DNA from: Teichococcus rhizosphaerae
GTDB lineage: Bacteria > Pseudomonadota > Alphaproteobacteria > Acetobacterales > Acetobacteraceae
Reading direction: 5' to 3'
Length of the DNA: 64,000 nucleotides
Assembly: GCF_002631185.1 (NCBI RefSeq)
Contig: NZ_PDNU01000006.1
Span: 1-64,000 of the forward strand
A program made the position numbers and the translations under genes. A model generated the notes under the pieces. The model was not told the origin of the DNA, did not search any database, and saw only the letters and a list, made by a program, of their open reading frames with translations. Positions 34,706-43,727 of the stretch are shown here, piece by piece. Every line of letters starts with the position of its first letter. Position 1 is the first letter of the stretch.

Positions 34706-35473
34706 ATGAGCGACGAGGTCCACGCCGAGATGCCCGCCGGCCTCCCGCCCGACCCGCACGGGCACCGGGAGTTCTACGCCTCGGCCACCGGCCGGGTCGC
34801 GGCGCGGCTGCTGCGCAACCGGCTGCAGCGCCTCTGGCCCTCCCTGCCGGGGCGGCAGGTGCTGGGGCTCGGCCATGCCGCGCCCTATCTGCGGCTGTGG
34901 CGGGACGAGGCGGCGCGCATCCTCTGCGCCAGCCTGCCGGAAACGGACCCCGTGCCCTGGCCGCCCGGCGCGCCCGGCCTCGCCGCCCGGGTGGAGGAGG
35001 GCGCCCTTCCCTTTCCCGACCTCAGCTTCGACAACGTGCTGCTGGTGCACGGGCTGGAAGGCTCGGAGAATGCCCGCCGCATGCTGCGCGAGGTGTGGCG
35101 CGTGCTGAAGGACGAAGGCCGCGTGCTGATCGTGGCGCCCAACCGGCGCGGCGTCTGGGCGCATCTGGACAGCACGCCCTTCGGCCAGGGGCGCCCCTAT
35201 TCCCCCGGCCAGCTCACCCGCCTGCTGGAGCGCAACCTCTACACCGTGACGCGGCGGGACAGGGCGCTGTTCATCCCGCCCTTCCAGGCGCGGCTGCTGC
35301 TGCGCGGGGCGCGGGTGTGGGAAGGCGCGGGCCGCGCCCTGGCGCCGCGCTTCGCGGGGGTGGTGATCGTCGAGGCGCGCAAGGAGCTCTACGGCGTCAT
35401 GCCGAAGGGCAACGCGGCGGCGGCCACGGCCCGCCTGCCGGGGCGGCGCGTGCTGGTGCCGGCCGGCGCCTGA
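34706..35473 (+). CDS. SAM-dependent methyltransferase next to gloB
   Basis: The 255-residue product has a degenerate methyltransferase fold (VLGLGHAAPYLRLWRDEA for motif I, ALPFPDLSFDNVLLVHGLE and EVWRVLKDEGRVLIVAPNRRG for later motifs). Proteins of this type sit beside gloB in many alphaproteobacteria and are annotated only as class I methyltransferases. TATATCAGCCTT just upstream of ATG 34706 may be part of the promoter, giving a very short leader. The substrate is unknown. Confidence 0.8.
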   Translation: MSDEVHAEMPAGLPPDPHGHREFYASATGRVAARLLRNRLQRLWPSLPGRQVLGLGHAAPYLRLWRDEAARILCASLPETDPVPWPPGAPGLAARVEEGALPFPDLSFDNVLLVHGLEGSENARRMLREVWRVLKDEGRVLIVAPNRRGVWAHLDSTPFGQGRPYSPGQLTRLLERNLYTVTRRDRALFIPPFQARLLLRGARVWEGAGRALAPRFAGVVIVEARKELYGVMPKGNAAAATARLPGRRVLVPAGA

Positions 35474-35509
35474 CGGGGCGGGCGGGAGGCGGGCGCCTCC
35501 CCGCCTTCC

Positions 35510-37582
35510 TCACCGCGGCCGGGCGCCCTCCAGCATGGCCCGCACCTTGGCCGCCAGCGCGCCCAGCGCGAAGGGCTTGCCGATGACATCCATGCCGGCC
35601 TCCATGCCGCCCTCCTCCAGCCAGGCGCTGTCGGCGTAGCCGGTCATGAACAGCACCGGCATCTCCGGGCGCACGAGGCGGGCCCGGGCGGAAAGCTGGC
35701 GCCCGTTCAGCCCGGGCAGGCCGACATCGGTCACCATCATGTCGATCCGCTCGTCGCTGTTCAGCAGGGCCAGGGCCGAGGGGCCGTCCGCCGCCTCGCG
35801 CGTCACATAGCCGAGCTCGCCCAGCGCGTCGGTCACCAGCAGGCGCACGGCGGGCTCGTCCTCCACCACCAGCACCACCTCGCCGCCGCCCTGGGGCGGC
35901 TCCGGCGCCGCCACGCCCTGCGCCTCCTCGGCCACGCCGCCCGCCGCCACGGGCAGGTAGAGCTCCACCCGGCAGCCATGGCCGGGGCGGCTGTGCAGCC
36001 GCACATAGCCGCCGGACTGGCGGATGAAGCCATAGATCATCGCCAGCCCCAGCCCGGTGCCCTGCCCGGCCGGCTTGGTGGTGAAGAAGGGCTCGAAGAC
36101 GCGCGCCAGCACCTCGGGCGGCATGCCGATGCCGGTGTCGCTGACGGCGATGCGCACATAGGTGCCCGGCCGCGCCTCGGCGTGGCGCTGCGCCTCCTGC
36201 GCGGTGAGCTGGGCGGGGGCGGTCTCGATGGTCAGCGCGCCGCCCTGCGGCATGGCGTCCCGCGCGTTGATCACGAGGTTGAGGAGCGCGCTTTCCAGCT
36301 GGTTGGCGTCGGCGCGGGCGAGCGGCAGGTCGGGCGCGGGCAGCACGCGCAGCACCACCTGCTCGCCCAGCGTGCGGGTCAGCAGCTCCTGCAGGGAGCC
36401 GATCAGCGCGTTCACGTCGAGGGGGCGGCTGTCCGGCGCGTGCTGGCGGGAAAAGGCGAGCAGCCGGTTGGTGAGCGCCGCGGCGCGCCGGGCGGAGCCG
36501 GCGGCGCCATCGAGGTAGCGGCGCAGCCCGGCGGCGTCGCCCTGCTCCAGCCGCCGCCGCATGATGTCGATCGAGCCGATGATGCCGGTCAGCATGTTGT
36601 TGAAGTCGTGCGCGATACCGCCGGTGAGCTGGCCCACCGCCTGCATCTTCAGCGCCTGGCGCAGCGCCGCCTCGGCGCGCTGGCGCTCCAGCATCTCGGC
36701 GCGCAGGTCCTCGGTGCGGCGCTCCACCCGCCGCTCCAGCGCCGCCTCGGTGGCCTTGCGGGCGCTGATGTCCTGCACCACCGCCACCACCATCTCCGGC
36801 GCGCCGGAGGCGTCATGCGCCACGGAAAGGCTGCTGTTGGCCCAGACCACGCCGCCATCGGGCCGCACGTAGCGGCGCTCGATGATCAGCGATTCCGAGC
36901 GGCTCACCCGCTCCAGCGCGGCCACCAGCTCGCGCCGGTCGTCGGGGTGGGTCAGCTCCTGCTTGCGGAACTGCCGCAGCTCCGGCCAGGGCCGGCCGAC
37001 AATGGCGCAGTAGCGCTCGTTGGCGGCGATGTAGCGCCCGTTCAGGTCGGCGAAGGCGATGCCGACGACGCCCTGGTTGAAGATGGTGGAAAGCCGCTCC
37101 TCCAGGCCCCGCACCGTTTCGCGCGCATGCTGGCTCTCGCGCACGAAGGCGGTGGCGTCCTCGCTCTGGACCAGGATGTGCAGCAGCGCCCCCGTCTCGT
37201 CGTGCAGCGGCACGCAGCTGATGTTCCACCAGCGCTCCTCGAACGCGCCGCCCGGGCGCCAAAGGGCGTAGCGCAGGTGCCGCAGGCGCTCCGGCTCGCC
37301 CGTCTCCAGCACGCGGAGCAGCGCGGCGCGGAGCGTGGTGATGCCGGGCGCCTGCGGGTCGCTGTCGGCGAAGATGGCGAAGAGCGGATGGCCGAGCACC
37401 GCCTCGCGCCGCTGCAGGGCGGTGCCAAGCAGGTCCTTGCTGATGGCGAGGACGCGGAAGGAGGGTTCCGCCGAGAGCAGCAGGTTGTTCCCTGGCAGCG
37501 TCTCGTAGACCCGGCGATAATCGAGCTGCGGTGCCGGCGCCACGCCCTGCCCCTCGTCCCGCGCGGTGTTCAGCGGCGCCAT
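35510..37582 (-). CDS. PAS hybrid histidine kinase with receiver domain
   Basis: The 690-residue cytosolic sensor has two PAS domains (about residues 25-145 and 165-290), a short coiled coil, a HisKA domain with the phospho-accepting His 325 in GGIAHDFNNML, and a HATPase domain with LVINARDAMP, DTGIGMPPEV and GTGLGLAM. A C-terminal receiver carries Asp 619 in VTDVGLPG. No membrane helix is seen, so the signal is probably internal (redox, light or a small molecule). No separate response regulator is adjacent. The start at ATG 37582 omits 18 doubtful residues. Confidence 0.88.
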   Translation of the reverse strand: MAPLNTARDEGQGVAPAPQLDYRRVYETLPGNNLLLSAEPSFRVLAISKDLLGTALQRREAVLGHPLFAIFADSDPQAPGITTLRAALLRVLETGEPERLRHLRYALWRPGGAFEERWWNISCVPLHDETGALLHILVQSEDATAFVRESQHARETVRGLEERLSTIFNQGVVGIAFADLNGRYIAANERYCAIVGRPWPELRQFRKQELTHPDDRRELVAALERVSRSESLIIERRYVRPDGGVVWANSSLSVAHDASGAPEMVVAVVQDISARKATEAALERRVERRTEDLRAEMLERQRAEAALRQALKMQAVGQLTGGIAHDFNNMLTGIIGSIDIMRRRLEQGDAAGLRRYLDGAAGSARRAAALTNRLLAFSRQHAPDSRPLDVNALIGSLQELLTRTLGEQVVLRVLPAPDLPLARADANQLESALLNLVINARDAMPQGGALTIETAPAQLTAQEAQRHAEARPGTYVRIAVSDTGIGMPPEVLARVFEPFFTTKPAGQGTGLGLAMIYGFIRQSGGYVRLHSRPGHGCRVELYLPVAAGGVAEEAQGVAAPEPPQGGGEVVLVVEDEPAVRLLVTDALGELGYVTREAADGPSALALLNSDERIDMMVTDVGLPGLNGRQLSARARLVRPEMPVLFMTGYADSAWLEEGGMEAGMDVIGKPFALGALAAKVRAMLEGARPR

Positions 37583-37699
37583 CCGAAGGCGTCCAGGGCG
37601 GAGATGAGCGGGGAGAAGGTGACCGGGGATCGGCAACCGCGCGCGGGCGGCCGCGTTCCGCCCGCGAACCGGCCGCGCGCAGCAACAAGGAGTTCCCGC

Positions 37700-38059
37700 A
37701 TGGGTTTTCTGGCCCGCACCCTGATCACCGCCTTTGCCTTCTGGTGTGCCGATATGCTCATCGAGGGGATCAATTTCACCGGGCCGCTCAACCTGGTGCT
37801 GGCGGCCATCGTGTTCGGCATCGTCAACGCGCTGATCCGGCCGGTGTTGCTGCTGCTGTCGCTGCCCCTCAACATCATCACCCTCGGCCTGTTCACGCTG
37901 GTGGTCAATGCGGCCATGGTGGGGCTGACGGCGCTGGTCATGCCTGGCATGCGTGTGGAGGGATTCTGGGCGGCGTTCTTCGCCGCGATCATCGTTGCGG
38001 TTGTGTCCTGGTTCGTCAATCGCCTCCTGGGCGACCGGGAGGCGGTGGCCAACCGCTGA
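37700..38059 (+). CDS. Phage_holin_4_2 family small membrane protein
   Basis: The 119-residue protein has about four hydrophobic helices with LVLAAIVFGIVNALIRPVL and LPLNIITLGLFTLVVNAAM, the pattern of the Phage_holin_4_2 (YvlD-like) family. AAGGAG is eight bases upstream of ATG 37700. Despite the family name these are ordinary chromosomal membrane proteins of unknown function, and nothing phage-like surrounds it. Confidence 0.85.
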   Translation: MGFLARTLITAFAFWCADMLIEGINFTGPLNLVLAAIVFGIVNALIRPVLLLLSLPLNIITLGLFTLVVNAAMVGLTALVMPGMRVEGFWAAFFAAIIVAVVSWFVNRLLGDREAVANR

Positions 38060-38116
38060 GCCTGCCAGACGCCCCGATCGGGCCGGCGGGCGGGACGTCG
38101 CCCGCCCGCCGCGGCT

Positions 38117-38839
38117 TCAGTACATGTGCTGCCCGCCATTGATGGAGAGGGTGGAGCCGGTGATGAAGTCGGCATCGTCGGCGGTCAGGAAGCAGACGCC
38201 GCGCGCGATGTCGTCCGCCGTGCCGAGGCGGCCGCGCGGGATGCGGGCGATGATCTTCTGCAGCACGTCCTCCGGCACGGCGCGGACCATCTCGGTGTCC
38301 ACATAGCCGGGCGCGATGGCGTTCACGGTGATCGAGGAGCGCGCCCCCTCCTGCGCCAGCGCCTTGGTGAAGCCGTGGATGCCGGACTTGGCGGCGGCGT
38401 AGTTCACCTGGCCATACTGCCCGGCCTGTCCGTTGATCGAGCCGATGTTGACGATGCGGCCGAACTTGCGCTCCGTCATGCCGTCCCAGACCAGCTTGCA
38501 GAGGTTGAAGCAGGAGCCGAGGTTGGTGTCGATCACCTCGTCCCACATGCGGCGGTCCATGCGCTTCATGGTGGCGTCGCGGGTGATGCCGGCATTGTTG
38601 ACCAGGATCTCGACCGGGCCGTGCTCGGCCTCGATCCTCGCCACCGCCGCCTTGCATGCCTCGAAGTCGGCGACGTCGAACTTGATGGTGGGGATGCCGG
38701 TCCGCTCGGTGAAGGCGGCGGCGGCGGCGTCGTTGCCGGCATAGGAGGCGACCACCTTGCGGCCGGCCTTCTGCAACTGCTCGCTGATCGCGGCACCGAT
38801 GCCGCGCTGACCACCGGTGACGAGGGCCACTCGTGCCAT
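38117..38839 (-). CDS. phaB: Acetoacetyl-CoA reductase (NADPH)
   Basis: PhaB reduces acetoacetyl-CoA to (R)-3-hydroxybutyryl-CoA for PHB synthesis. The 240-residue SDR has the cofactor motif TGGQRGIG, NNAGITRD, the catalytic Ser in NIGSINGQAG and the Tyr-x3-Lys in YAAAKSG. The QYGQVNYAAAK stretch and the C-terminal GGQHMY are typical of PhaB rather than FabG. AAGGAGG lies nine bases upstream of ATG 38839. It is about 6 kb from phaA, so it is not in one operon with it. Confidence 0.92.
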   Translation of the reverse strand: MARVALVTGGQRGIGAAISEQLQKAGRKVVASYAGNDAAAAAFTERTGIPTIKFDVADFEACKAAVARIEAEHGPVEILVNNAGITRDATMKRMDRRMWDEVIDTNLGSCFNLCKLVWDGMTERKFGRIVNIGSINGQAGQYGQVNYAAAKSGIHGFTKALAQEGARSSITVNAIAPGYVDTEMVRAVPEDVLQKIIARIPRGRLGTADDIARGVCFLTADDADFITGSTLSINGGQHMY

Positions 38840-39043
38840 AGGCGAAGTCCTCCTTGCTGCTGTCTTGGAGACGCCCCGCGAAGCCTGGCGCGGCGTCACG
38901 GGCACATGGCATCACAGCAGCGCGCCAGATGCCACGTCATTGTAAGGATCGGTCCGCAGGAAAACCGGCCCGGGCGGGGATCGCCGGGGCCGGCCCTGGG
39001 GAGCTCGGGGATTCGGGAGGGGAATGCGGAGGCGGCCGCCCGC

Positions 39044-40063
39044 TCAGCGCAGCGGCAGGGCGTACATCAGGCCGCCGCGCGTCCAGAGGTCGTTCAGGCC
39101 CCGCTCCAGCCCGATGGGCGAGCCCTTGCCGAGGTTGCGCTCGAACACCTCGCCATAGTTCCCCACCTGCCGGATGGCCTGGTAGGCCCAGTCCTCGGGC
39201 AGGCCGAGCGCCTTGCCGAAGCCCGGGGTCACGCCCAGCAGCCGCTGCACGTTCGGGTCCTGCGCGCCGCGCATCGCCTCGGCATTGGCGCGGCCGACGC
39301 CCAGCTCCTCCGCCTCGATCATCGCCAGCAGCGTCCAGGCGACGATGTCGCGCCACGCCTCGTCGCCATGCCGCACCATCGGGCCGAGCGGCTCCTTGCT
39401 GATGCGCTCGGGCAGGATCACATGCGCCGCCGGGTCGCGCAGGGCGGACACCCGCAGCGCGGCGAGCTGGGAGGCGTCCGAGGTCATGGCGTCGCAGCGG
39501 CCGGCCTGGTAGGCGGCGGTCATCTCGTCCATGGCGCTCAGCACCACGGGCTCGATGCGCAGCTTCTCGCGCCGCGCGAAGTCGCCGAGGTTCAGCTCGC
39601 TGGTGGAGCCGGGCAGCACGCAGACCGTGGCGCCGTCGAGCTGCCTCGCGCTGGCGATGCCGCTCGCCTTCGGCACCACGAAGCCCTGCCCGTCATAGAA
39701 GTTCACCCCCGCCATGTTGAAGCCGAGGGCGGTGTCGCGCATCAGCGTCTGCGTGACGTTGCGGGTCAGCACGTCGATCTCGCCCGATTGCAGGGCGACG
39801 AAGCGCGTCTGGTAGGTGGTCGGCACGAAGCGGACCTTGCCCGCGTCGCCCAGCGTGGCGGCGGCCACGGCGCGGCAGAAATCGGCGTCCAGCCCCTGGT
39901 AGTTGCCCTGGCTGTCCGGTGCCGAGAACCCCGCCACCCCGCTGTTGACGCCACAGACGAGCTGGCCGCGGGCCTTCACCCCCTCCAGCGTCGGGCCGGC
40001 GAGGGCCGGCAGGGCCACCAGGGCGGGCAGCAGGGACAGCAGGCGGATCAGGGGGCGCAGCAT
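39044..40063 (-). CDS. Periplasmic amino-acid-binding protein (AapJ-like)
   Basis: The 339-residue product has a Sec signal (LIRLLSLLPALVALPALAG) and a bacterial solute-binding domain starting TLEGVKARGQLVCGVNSGVAGFSAPD. This is the sequence type of general L-amino acid binding proteins AapJ/BztA, with VTQTLMRDTALGFNMAGVNFYDGQGF and EPLGPMVRHGDEAWRDIV. The permease and ATPase genes aapQMP are not next to it, so it is either an orphan or works with a distant transporter. Confidence 0.88.
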   Translation of the reverse strand: MLRPLIRLLSLLPALVALPALAGPTLEGVKARGQLVCGVNSGVAGFSAPDSQGNYQGLDADFCRAVAAATLGDAGKVRFVPTTYQTRFVALQSGEIDVLTRNVTQTLMRDTALGFNMAGVNFYDGQGFVVPKASGIASARQLDGATVCVLPGSTSELNLGDFARREKLRIEPVVLSAMDEMTAAYQAGRCDAMTSDASQLAALRVSALRDPAAHVILPERISKEPLGPMVRHGDEAWRDIVAWTLLAMIEAEELGVGRANAEAMRGAQDPNVQRLLGVTPGFGKALGLPEDWAYQAIRQVGNYGEVFERNLGKGSPIGLERGLNDLWTRGGLMYALPLR

Positions 40064-40146
40064 CGAATCGCTCCGGAGGCTATGTGGCGAGCCTATGGGG
40101 CACCGCCCTGCCAAGCCAAGGCCTGATGGACGCGCCGCCTGGAGTG

Positions 40147-40175
40147 TTGATACCGGCGCCGTTATGGATTAATCA
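40147..40175 (+). promoter_or_regulatory. Candidate sigma-70 promoter of the small-protein genes
   Basis: TTGATA (40147-40152) and TAATCA (40170-40175) are separated by 17 bases in an AT-rich pocket. A transcript would start near 40182, just upstream of ATG codons at 40189 and 40228. Confidence 0.5.
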
Positions 40176-40227
40176 CGATTTTGTGAACATGCCTGCCAGC
40201 CGTTCCTCCTTTCCTGGGTCCACCGCC

Positions 40228-40440
40228 ATGGCCTCCTCCCTCGCCCCTGACCGCTCCCCTGCCCAGCAGCAGATGCGCGTCGATCACGAGGCGCTGCTGC
40301 TGATGCTCTCCTATGTGGAGGCCGAATGCGCGCGGCTCGGCGCGCCGGAGGCGGCGCGCCACGCGGCCCTCGCCGCCGCCCTGCTGCCGCAGATCCAGCC
40401 CGGCGGCTGGGGCGGGCCCCGGCGCGGCCTGCCGCAATAG
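40228..40440 (+). CDS. Small helical protein A (paralogue of the next gene)
   Basis: The 70-residue product has a central helix ALLLMLSYVEAECARLG followed by APEAARHAALAAALLPQI. It resembles the protein encoded 300 bp downstream over about 27 residues without gaps (roughly 10 identical positions, with shared L-x3-E-x2-C and EAA blocks). No known family is recognised. The start is uncertain because ATG 40189 is also in frame and close to the predicted transcript start. No clear ribosome-binding site is seen. Confidence 0.45.
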   Translation: MASSLAPDRSPAQQQMRVDHEALLLMLSYVEAECARLGAPEAARHAALAAALLPQIQPGGWGGPRRGLPQ

Positions 40441-40530
40441 GGGGAAGCGGCGCCGCGCTTTCTGCTGGCCTCACGCGGCCGCGAAATGTTAAGCGGCGCC
40501 CCCACCGAAACCTCCGGGCACCCTTCCCCC

Positions 40531-40719
40531 ATGGACACTCCCATCGCTGCGGTCCTCTGGACCCACCAGGCGCAACGCGATCTCGCCGCCGTGCTGCGGC
40601 TGCTGGGCCATGCCGAGCGCTGCTGCCTGGATGCCGGCTCCGACGAGGCGGCGAGCCTGGTGGCCGAGGCGATGTCGGTGCTGGCGCGCGACAGCGCCGC
40701 CCGCAAGATGGCGGCCTGA
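40531..40719 (+). CDS. Small helical protein B (paralogue of the previous gene)
   Basis: The 62-residue product MDTPIAAVLWTHQAQRDL continues with LRLLGHAERCCLDAGSDEAASLVAEAMSVLARD, two amphipathic helices split by a Gly/Asp turn, and ends with SAARKMAA. It aligns with the upstream small protein over its core. No family is recognised. ATG 40531 lacks a Shine-Dalgarno, as does the upstream gene. Confidence 0.45.
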   Translation: MDTPIAAVLWTHQAQRDLAAVLRLLGHAERCCLDAGSDEAASLVAEAMSVLARDSAARKMAA

Positions 40720-40780
40720 TCCGCCACAGCCCCTCCCGACCTTCCGCCGCGCCGGCCTTTCGCCCCCCTGGTAGCCCGCC

Positions 40781-42139
40781 CTATTCGGCGGCCACCGGGG
40801 CGGCGGGGCCTTCCGGCCGGTCGCGGGGCAGGCTTTCGGGCAGGGAGGCGGGCCGCGGGCCGCCCGCCATCCAGTCCAGCAGCTCCACCGTGTGGATGGC
40901 GGGCATCGCTTCGCCACCGAGCTGCGTCAGGCAGCCGATGTTGCCGCTGGCGATCACCGCGCCGCCGGTGCGCCGCAGGTTCTCCAGCTTGCGCGCCCTG
41001 AGCTGCCCCGCGATCTCGGGCTGCATCAGGTTGTAGGTGCCGGCCGAGCCGCAGCAGAGATGCCCCTCCGCCGGCTCCTTCACCGTGAAGCCCGCCTGCC
41101 GCAGCAGCTGCTTCGGCACGCCGGTGATCTTCTGCCCGTGCTGCAGGCTGCAGGCGGCGTGATAGGCGACCGTGAGGTCCGGCGCCGGGCGGGTGGGCGC
41201 GTAGCCGAACCGCAGCAGCACCTCCGAGACGTCCTTCGCCCGCGCCGCCACCGCCGCGGCGCGCGCCGCCCAGGGCTCCGGCTCCTCGCGGAACATGAAG
41301 CCGTAATCCTTGACCGTGGTGCCGCAGCCCGAGGCATTGACCACGATCGCGTCCAGCCCCTCGCCGTCAATCTCGCGCGTCCAGGCGGCGATGTTGGCGC
41401 GCGCCAGCGCCATGGCGGGCTCGTGCTGGCCCATGTGGTGGTTCAGCGCGCCGCAGCAGCCCTGCTCCGCCGTCACCACCACCTCGATCCCCATGCGCGT
41501 CAGCAGCCGGATGGTGGCCTCGTTGATGGAAGGCGCCAGCACCGTCTGGGCGCAGCCGGTGAGCAGCGCGACGCGGCCGCGCCGCTGCCCCTCGGCGCGG
41601 TGGATGCGCGGGCGCTGCGCCGCGCCGGCGGGCGGCAGGCGGGCAGGCGCCAGCGACAGCATGGCCCGCAGCCGCCGCGCGGTGGTGCCCTGGCCGGGGA
41701 TCAGCCCGCCCAGCGGCCGCGCCAGCCGCGCCGCCGCCAGCGCCGCGCGGAAGCGGCGCGGATAGGGCAGCGTGGCGCCCAGCACCCGGCGCAGCATCCG
41801 CTCCGGCCAGGGGCGGGTGTAGGTTTCCTCGATGTAGCGCCGGGCATGGTCGACCAGGTGCATGTAGTGCACCCCGGACGGACAGGTCGTCATGCAGGAC
41901 AGGCAGGACAGGCAGCGGTCCACATGCCGCACCACCGCCTCGGTCGCGGGCTTGCCGCCCTCCAGCATGTCCTTGATCAGATAGATGCGGCCGCGCGGCG
42001 AATCCAGCTCGTCCCCCAGCAGCACGAAGGTGGGGCAGGTTGCGGTGCAGAAGCCGCAATGCACGCAGCTCCGCAGGATGGCGTTGGATTCGCGCGTGTC
42101 GGGGTCGGTGAGCTGCGCGGGCGAAAAGCTGGTTTGCAT
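40781..42139 (-). CDS. glcF: Glycolate oxidase iron-sulfur subunit
   Basis: GlcF carries electrons from GlcD/GlcE to the membrane quinone pool during glycolate oxidation. The 452-residue protein has two 4Fe-4S clusters: Cys 25, 28, 31 and 35 in CVHCGFCTATCP, and Cys 76, 79, 82 and 86 in CLSCLSCMTTCP. Two CCG-type domains follow (GCCGALNHHMG, ASGCGTTVKDYG and CCGSAGTYN). It is separated from glcE by 380 bp that hold a small divergent gene, so it may have its own promoter. Confidence 0.94.
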   Translation of the reverse strand: MQTSFSPAQLTDPDTRESNAILRSCVHCGFCTATCPTFVLLGDELDSPRGRIYLIKDMLEGGKPATEAVVRHVDRCLSCLSCMTTCPSGVHYMHLVDHARRYIEETYTRPWPERMLRRVLGATLPYPRRFRAALAAARLARPLGGLIPGQGTTARRLRAMLSLAPARLPPAGAAQRPRIHRAEGQRRGRVALLTGCAQTVLAPSINEATIRLLTRMGIEVVVTAEQGCCGALNHHMGQHEPAMALARANIAAWTREIDGEGLDAIVVNASGCGTTVKDYGFMFREEPEPWAARAAAVAARAKDVSEVLLRFGYAPTRPAPDLTVAYHAACSLQHGQKITGVPKQLLRQAGFTVKEPAEGHLCCGSAGTYNLMQPEIAGQLRARKLENLRRTGGAVIASGNIGCLTQLGGEAMPAIHTVELLDWMAGGPRPASLPESLPRDRPEGPAAPVAAE

Positions 42140-42294
42140 CGGTCGGTCCGTTCCTCACCCGCCAAGGTGGAAAGCCCGGGGCGGGGATGCAAGCCGGATC
42201 AAAAATGCATCGATCCTGGCAATTATTCATAAATATGATAAATTTACAGTCGATCGGGAAAAGCCCGGACGGGTTCCATCGCCCTGAGGACAAC

Positions 42295-42474
42295 GTGACC
42301 ACCCAGACCACCCCGCGCTCCACTCCCGCCCCCGCGCCCGCCGCGCCCAGCCCCGTTCTGGGCGGCAGTTCCGAGGCTTCCCGGCAGGCCCGCCTGCGGG
42401 AAGTCTATCGCCCGGGAACGCGCCTGCCGCAGGAGCCGGCGCGCCGCGGCCCCTCCTGGTTCGACCGCCCCTGA
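42295..42474 (+). CDS. Small Pro-rich hypothetical protein between glcE and glcF
   Basis: The 59-residue product has a Thr/Ala/Pro-rich first half and a conserved-looking second half SSEASRQARLREVYRPG and then GPSWFDRP. A GTG start at 42295 follows GAGGA by a few bases. An AT-rich stretch (42205-42255), rare in this genome, lies just upstream and may hold promoters for both this gene and the divergent glcF. I know no function. The gene is antisense-oriented within the glc cluster. Confidence 0.45.
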   Translation: MTTQTTPRSTPAPAPAAPSPVLGGSSEASRQARLREVYRPGTRLPQEPARRGPSWFDRP

Positions 42475-42519
42475 CCCGCGCCGCCGCACGGAAAGGGCGG
42501 GCAAGCCCCTGCGGGCCGC

Positions 42520-43713
42520 TCAGGCGCGCAGGCGGCCAGGGTTGAGGATGCCGAGCGGGTCCATCGCCGCCTTCACCCGCACCCCGATGGCCGCCAGAGC
42601 GGCGGGCTCCTCCGGCACCACGGGCACGGCGGCACGCAGCGAATCGGGGGCGCGGAACAGGGTGAAGGTGCCGCGCGCCGCCCGGGCCGCCGCCATCACC
42701 GCGCGGTGCGCCGCCTCCAGGGCGGGCCCCGCCGCCCACACCAGCCCGCCGCCCCAGTCCAGCAGCAGCCGGGCGCCGAAGGCCTCCTCCAGCGCGCGCG
42801 CCACGGCGGGGGCCGCGGTCGGCCGCACCGAAAGGCGCCACACCGCCTGATCCGCCGCGGCCTCCAGCGGGGCCGCGTCGCGCACCGCGCGCCACAGCAC
42901 CAGCGAGGCCTCGCCCTCCACCATTGAGACGGCGCCATGCGCCGCCAGGATGCCGCGCAGCGCCCCCGCCCGGTGCGGCAGGAACGGGGAAAAATCCTCC
43001 AGCCGCAGCAGGGCGGCGGGACCGTCCAGGCCCAGCTCCGGCGCGCCGCCCGGCAGCAGCGCCGCGCCGCTGACGCCGAAGGGGCTGCCCAGCCCCGCCG
43101 AGAGCGCCCGCACCCCGGCCGCGAGGTCGGCCACCCGCACCGCCAGGCTCAGGCTGTCCTCCGGGCGTGGCGCCAGCTTCAGGGTGATCTCGGTGAGCAC
43201 GCCGAGCGTGCCGTGGCTGCCCGCCAGCAGCTTGCACAGGTCGAGCCCCGTGACGTTCTTGTGCACCCGGCCGCCGGAGCGGATCACGGCGCCATCACCC
43301 GTCACGGCGCGCACGCCCAGCACCTGGTCGCGCAGCGCGCCGCCCGGGCCGATGCGGCGGGGGCCCGAGAGGTTGGCCGCCACCATGCCGCCCAGCGTCG
43401 GCGGCAGGGCGGCGCCGAAGAGGGCGGAGAAATCCGGCGGCTCGGCCGGCAGCATCTGGCGGTGCTCGGCCAGCGCCGCCGCGATCTCCGGCATCGGCGT
43501 GCCGGCGCGGGCGGACAGCACCATCTCCGCCGGCCGGTAGAGGGTGATGCCGGACAGGCCGCGGGTGGACAGGGTGCGCGCCGCCTGGACCGGGCGCAGG
43601 CTGGCGCGGCGCGTGCCATGGCCCTCGATGGCCAGCGGCTCGCGCGCGGCGGCGGCCGCGCGCACCGCCTCGGCGAGGCTGTTCTCGTCAGGCGGCACCA
43701 GCAGGTCGGTCAT
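42520..43713 (-). CDS. glcE: Glycolate oxidase FAD-binding subunit
   Basis: GlcE is a shorter relative of GlcD needed for an active glycolate oxidase complex. The 397-residue protein has the VAO-type FAD domain with PLAIEGHGTRR near residue 35 and the ANLSGPRRIGPGGALRDQVLG and RVHKNVTGLDLCKLLAG segments. It ends with DPLGILNPGRL, which is normal for the family. It begins 14 bases after the glcD stop on the same strand, so glcD and glcE are co-transcribed. Confidence 0.92.
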   Translation of the reverse strand: MTDLLVPPDENSLAEAVRAAAAAREPLAIEGHGTRRASLRPVQAARTLSTRGLSGITLYRPAEMVLSARAGTPMPEIAAALAEHRQMLPAEPPDFSALFGAALPPTLGGMVAANLSGPRRIGPGGALRDQVLGVRAVTGDGAVIRSGGRVHKNVTGLDLCKLLAGSHGTLGVLTEITLKLAPRPEDSLSLAVRVADLAAGVRALSAGLGSPFGVSGAALLPGGAPELGLDGPAALLRLEDFSPFLPHRAGALRGILAAHGAVSMVEGEASLVLWRAVRDAAPLEAAADQAVWRLSVRPTAAPAVARALEEAFGARLLLDWGGGLVWAAGPALEAAHRAVMAAARAARGTFTLFRAPDSLRAAVPVVPEEPAALAAIGVRVKAAMDPLGILNPGRLRA

Positions 43714-43727
43714 CGGCTTCCGGCTTC

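Noticed and set aside
37700-38059. Phage holin family protein as a sign of a prophage
   Set aside because: The family is common on bacterial chromosomes, and no other phage gene, integrase or attachment site is near.
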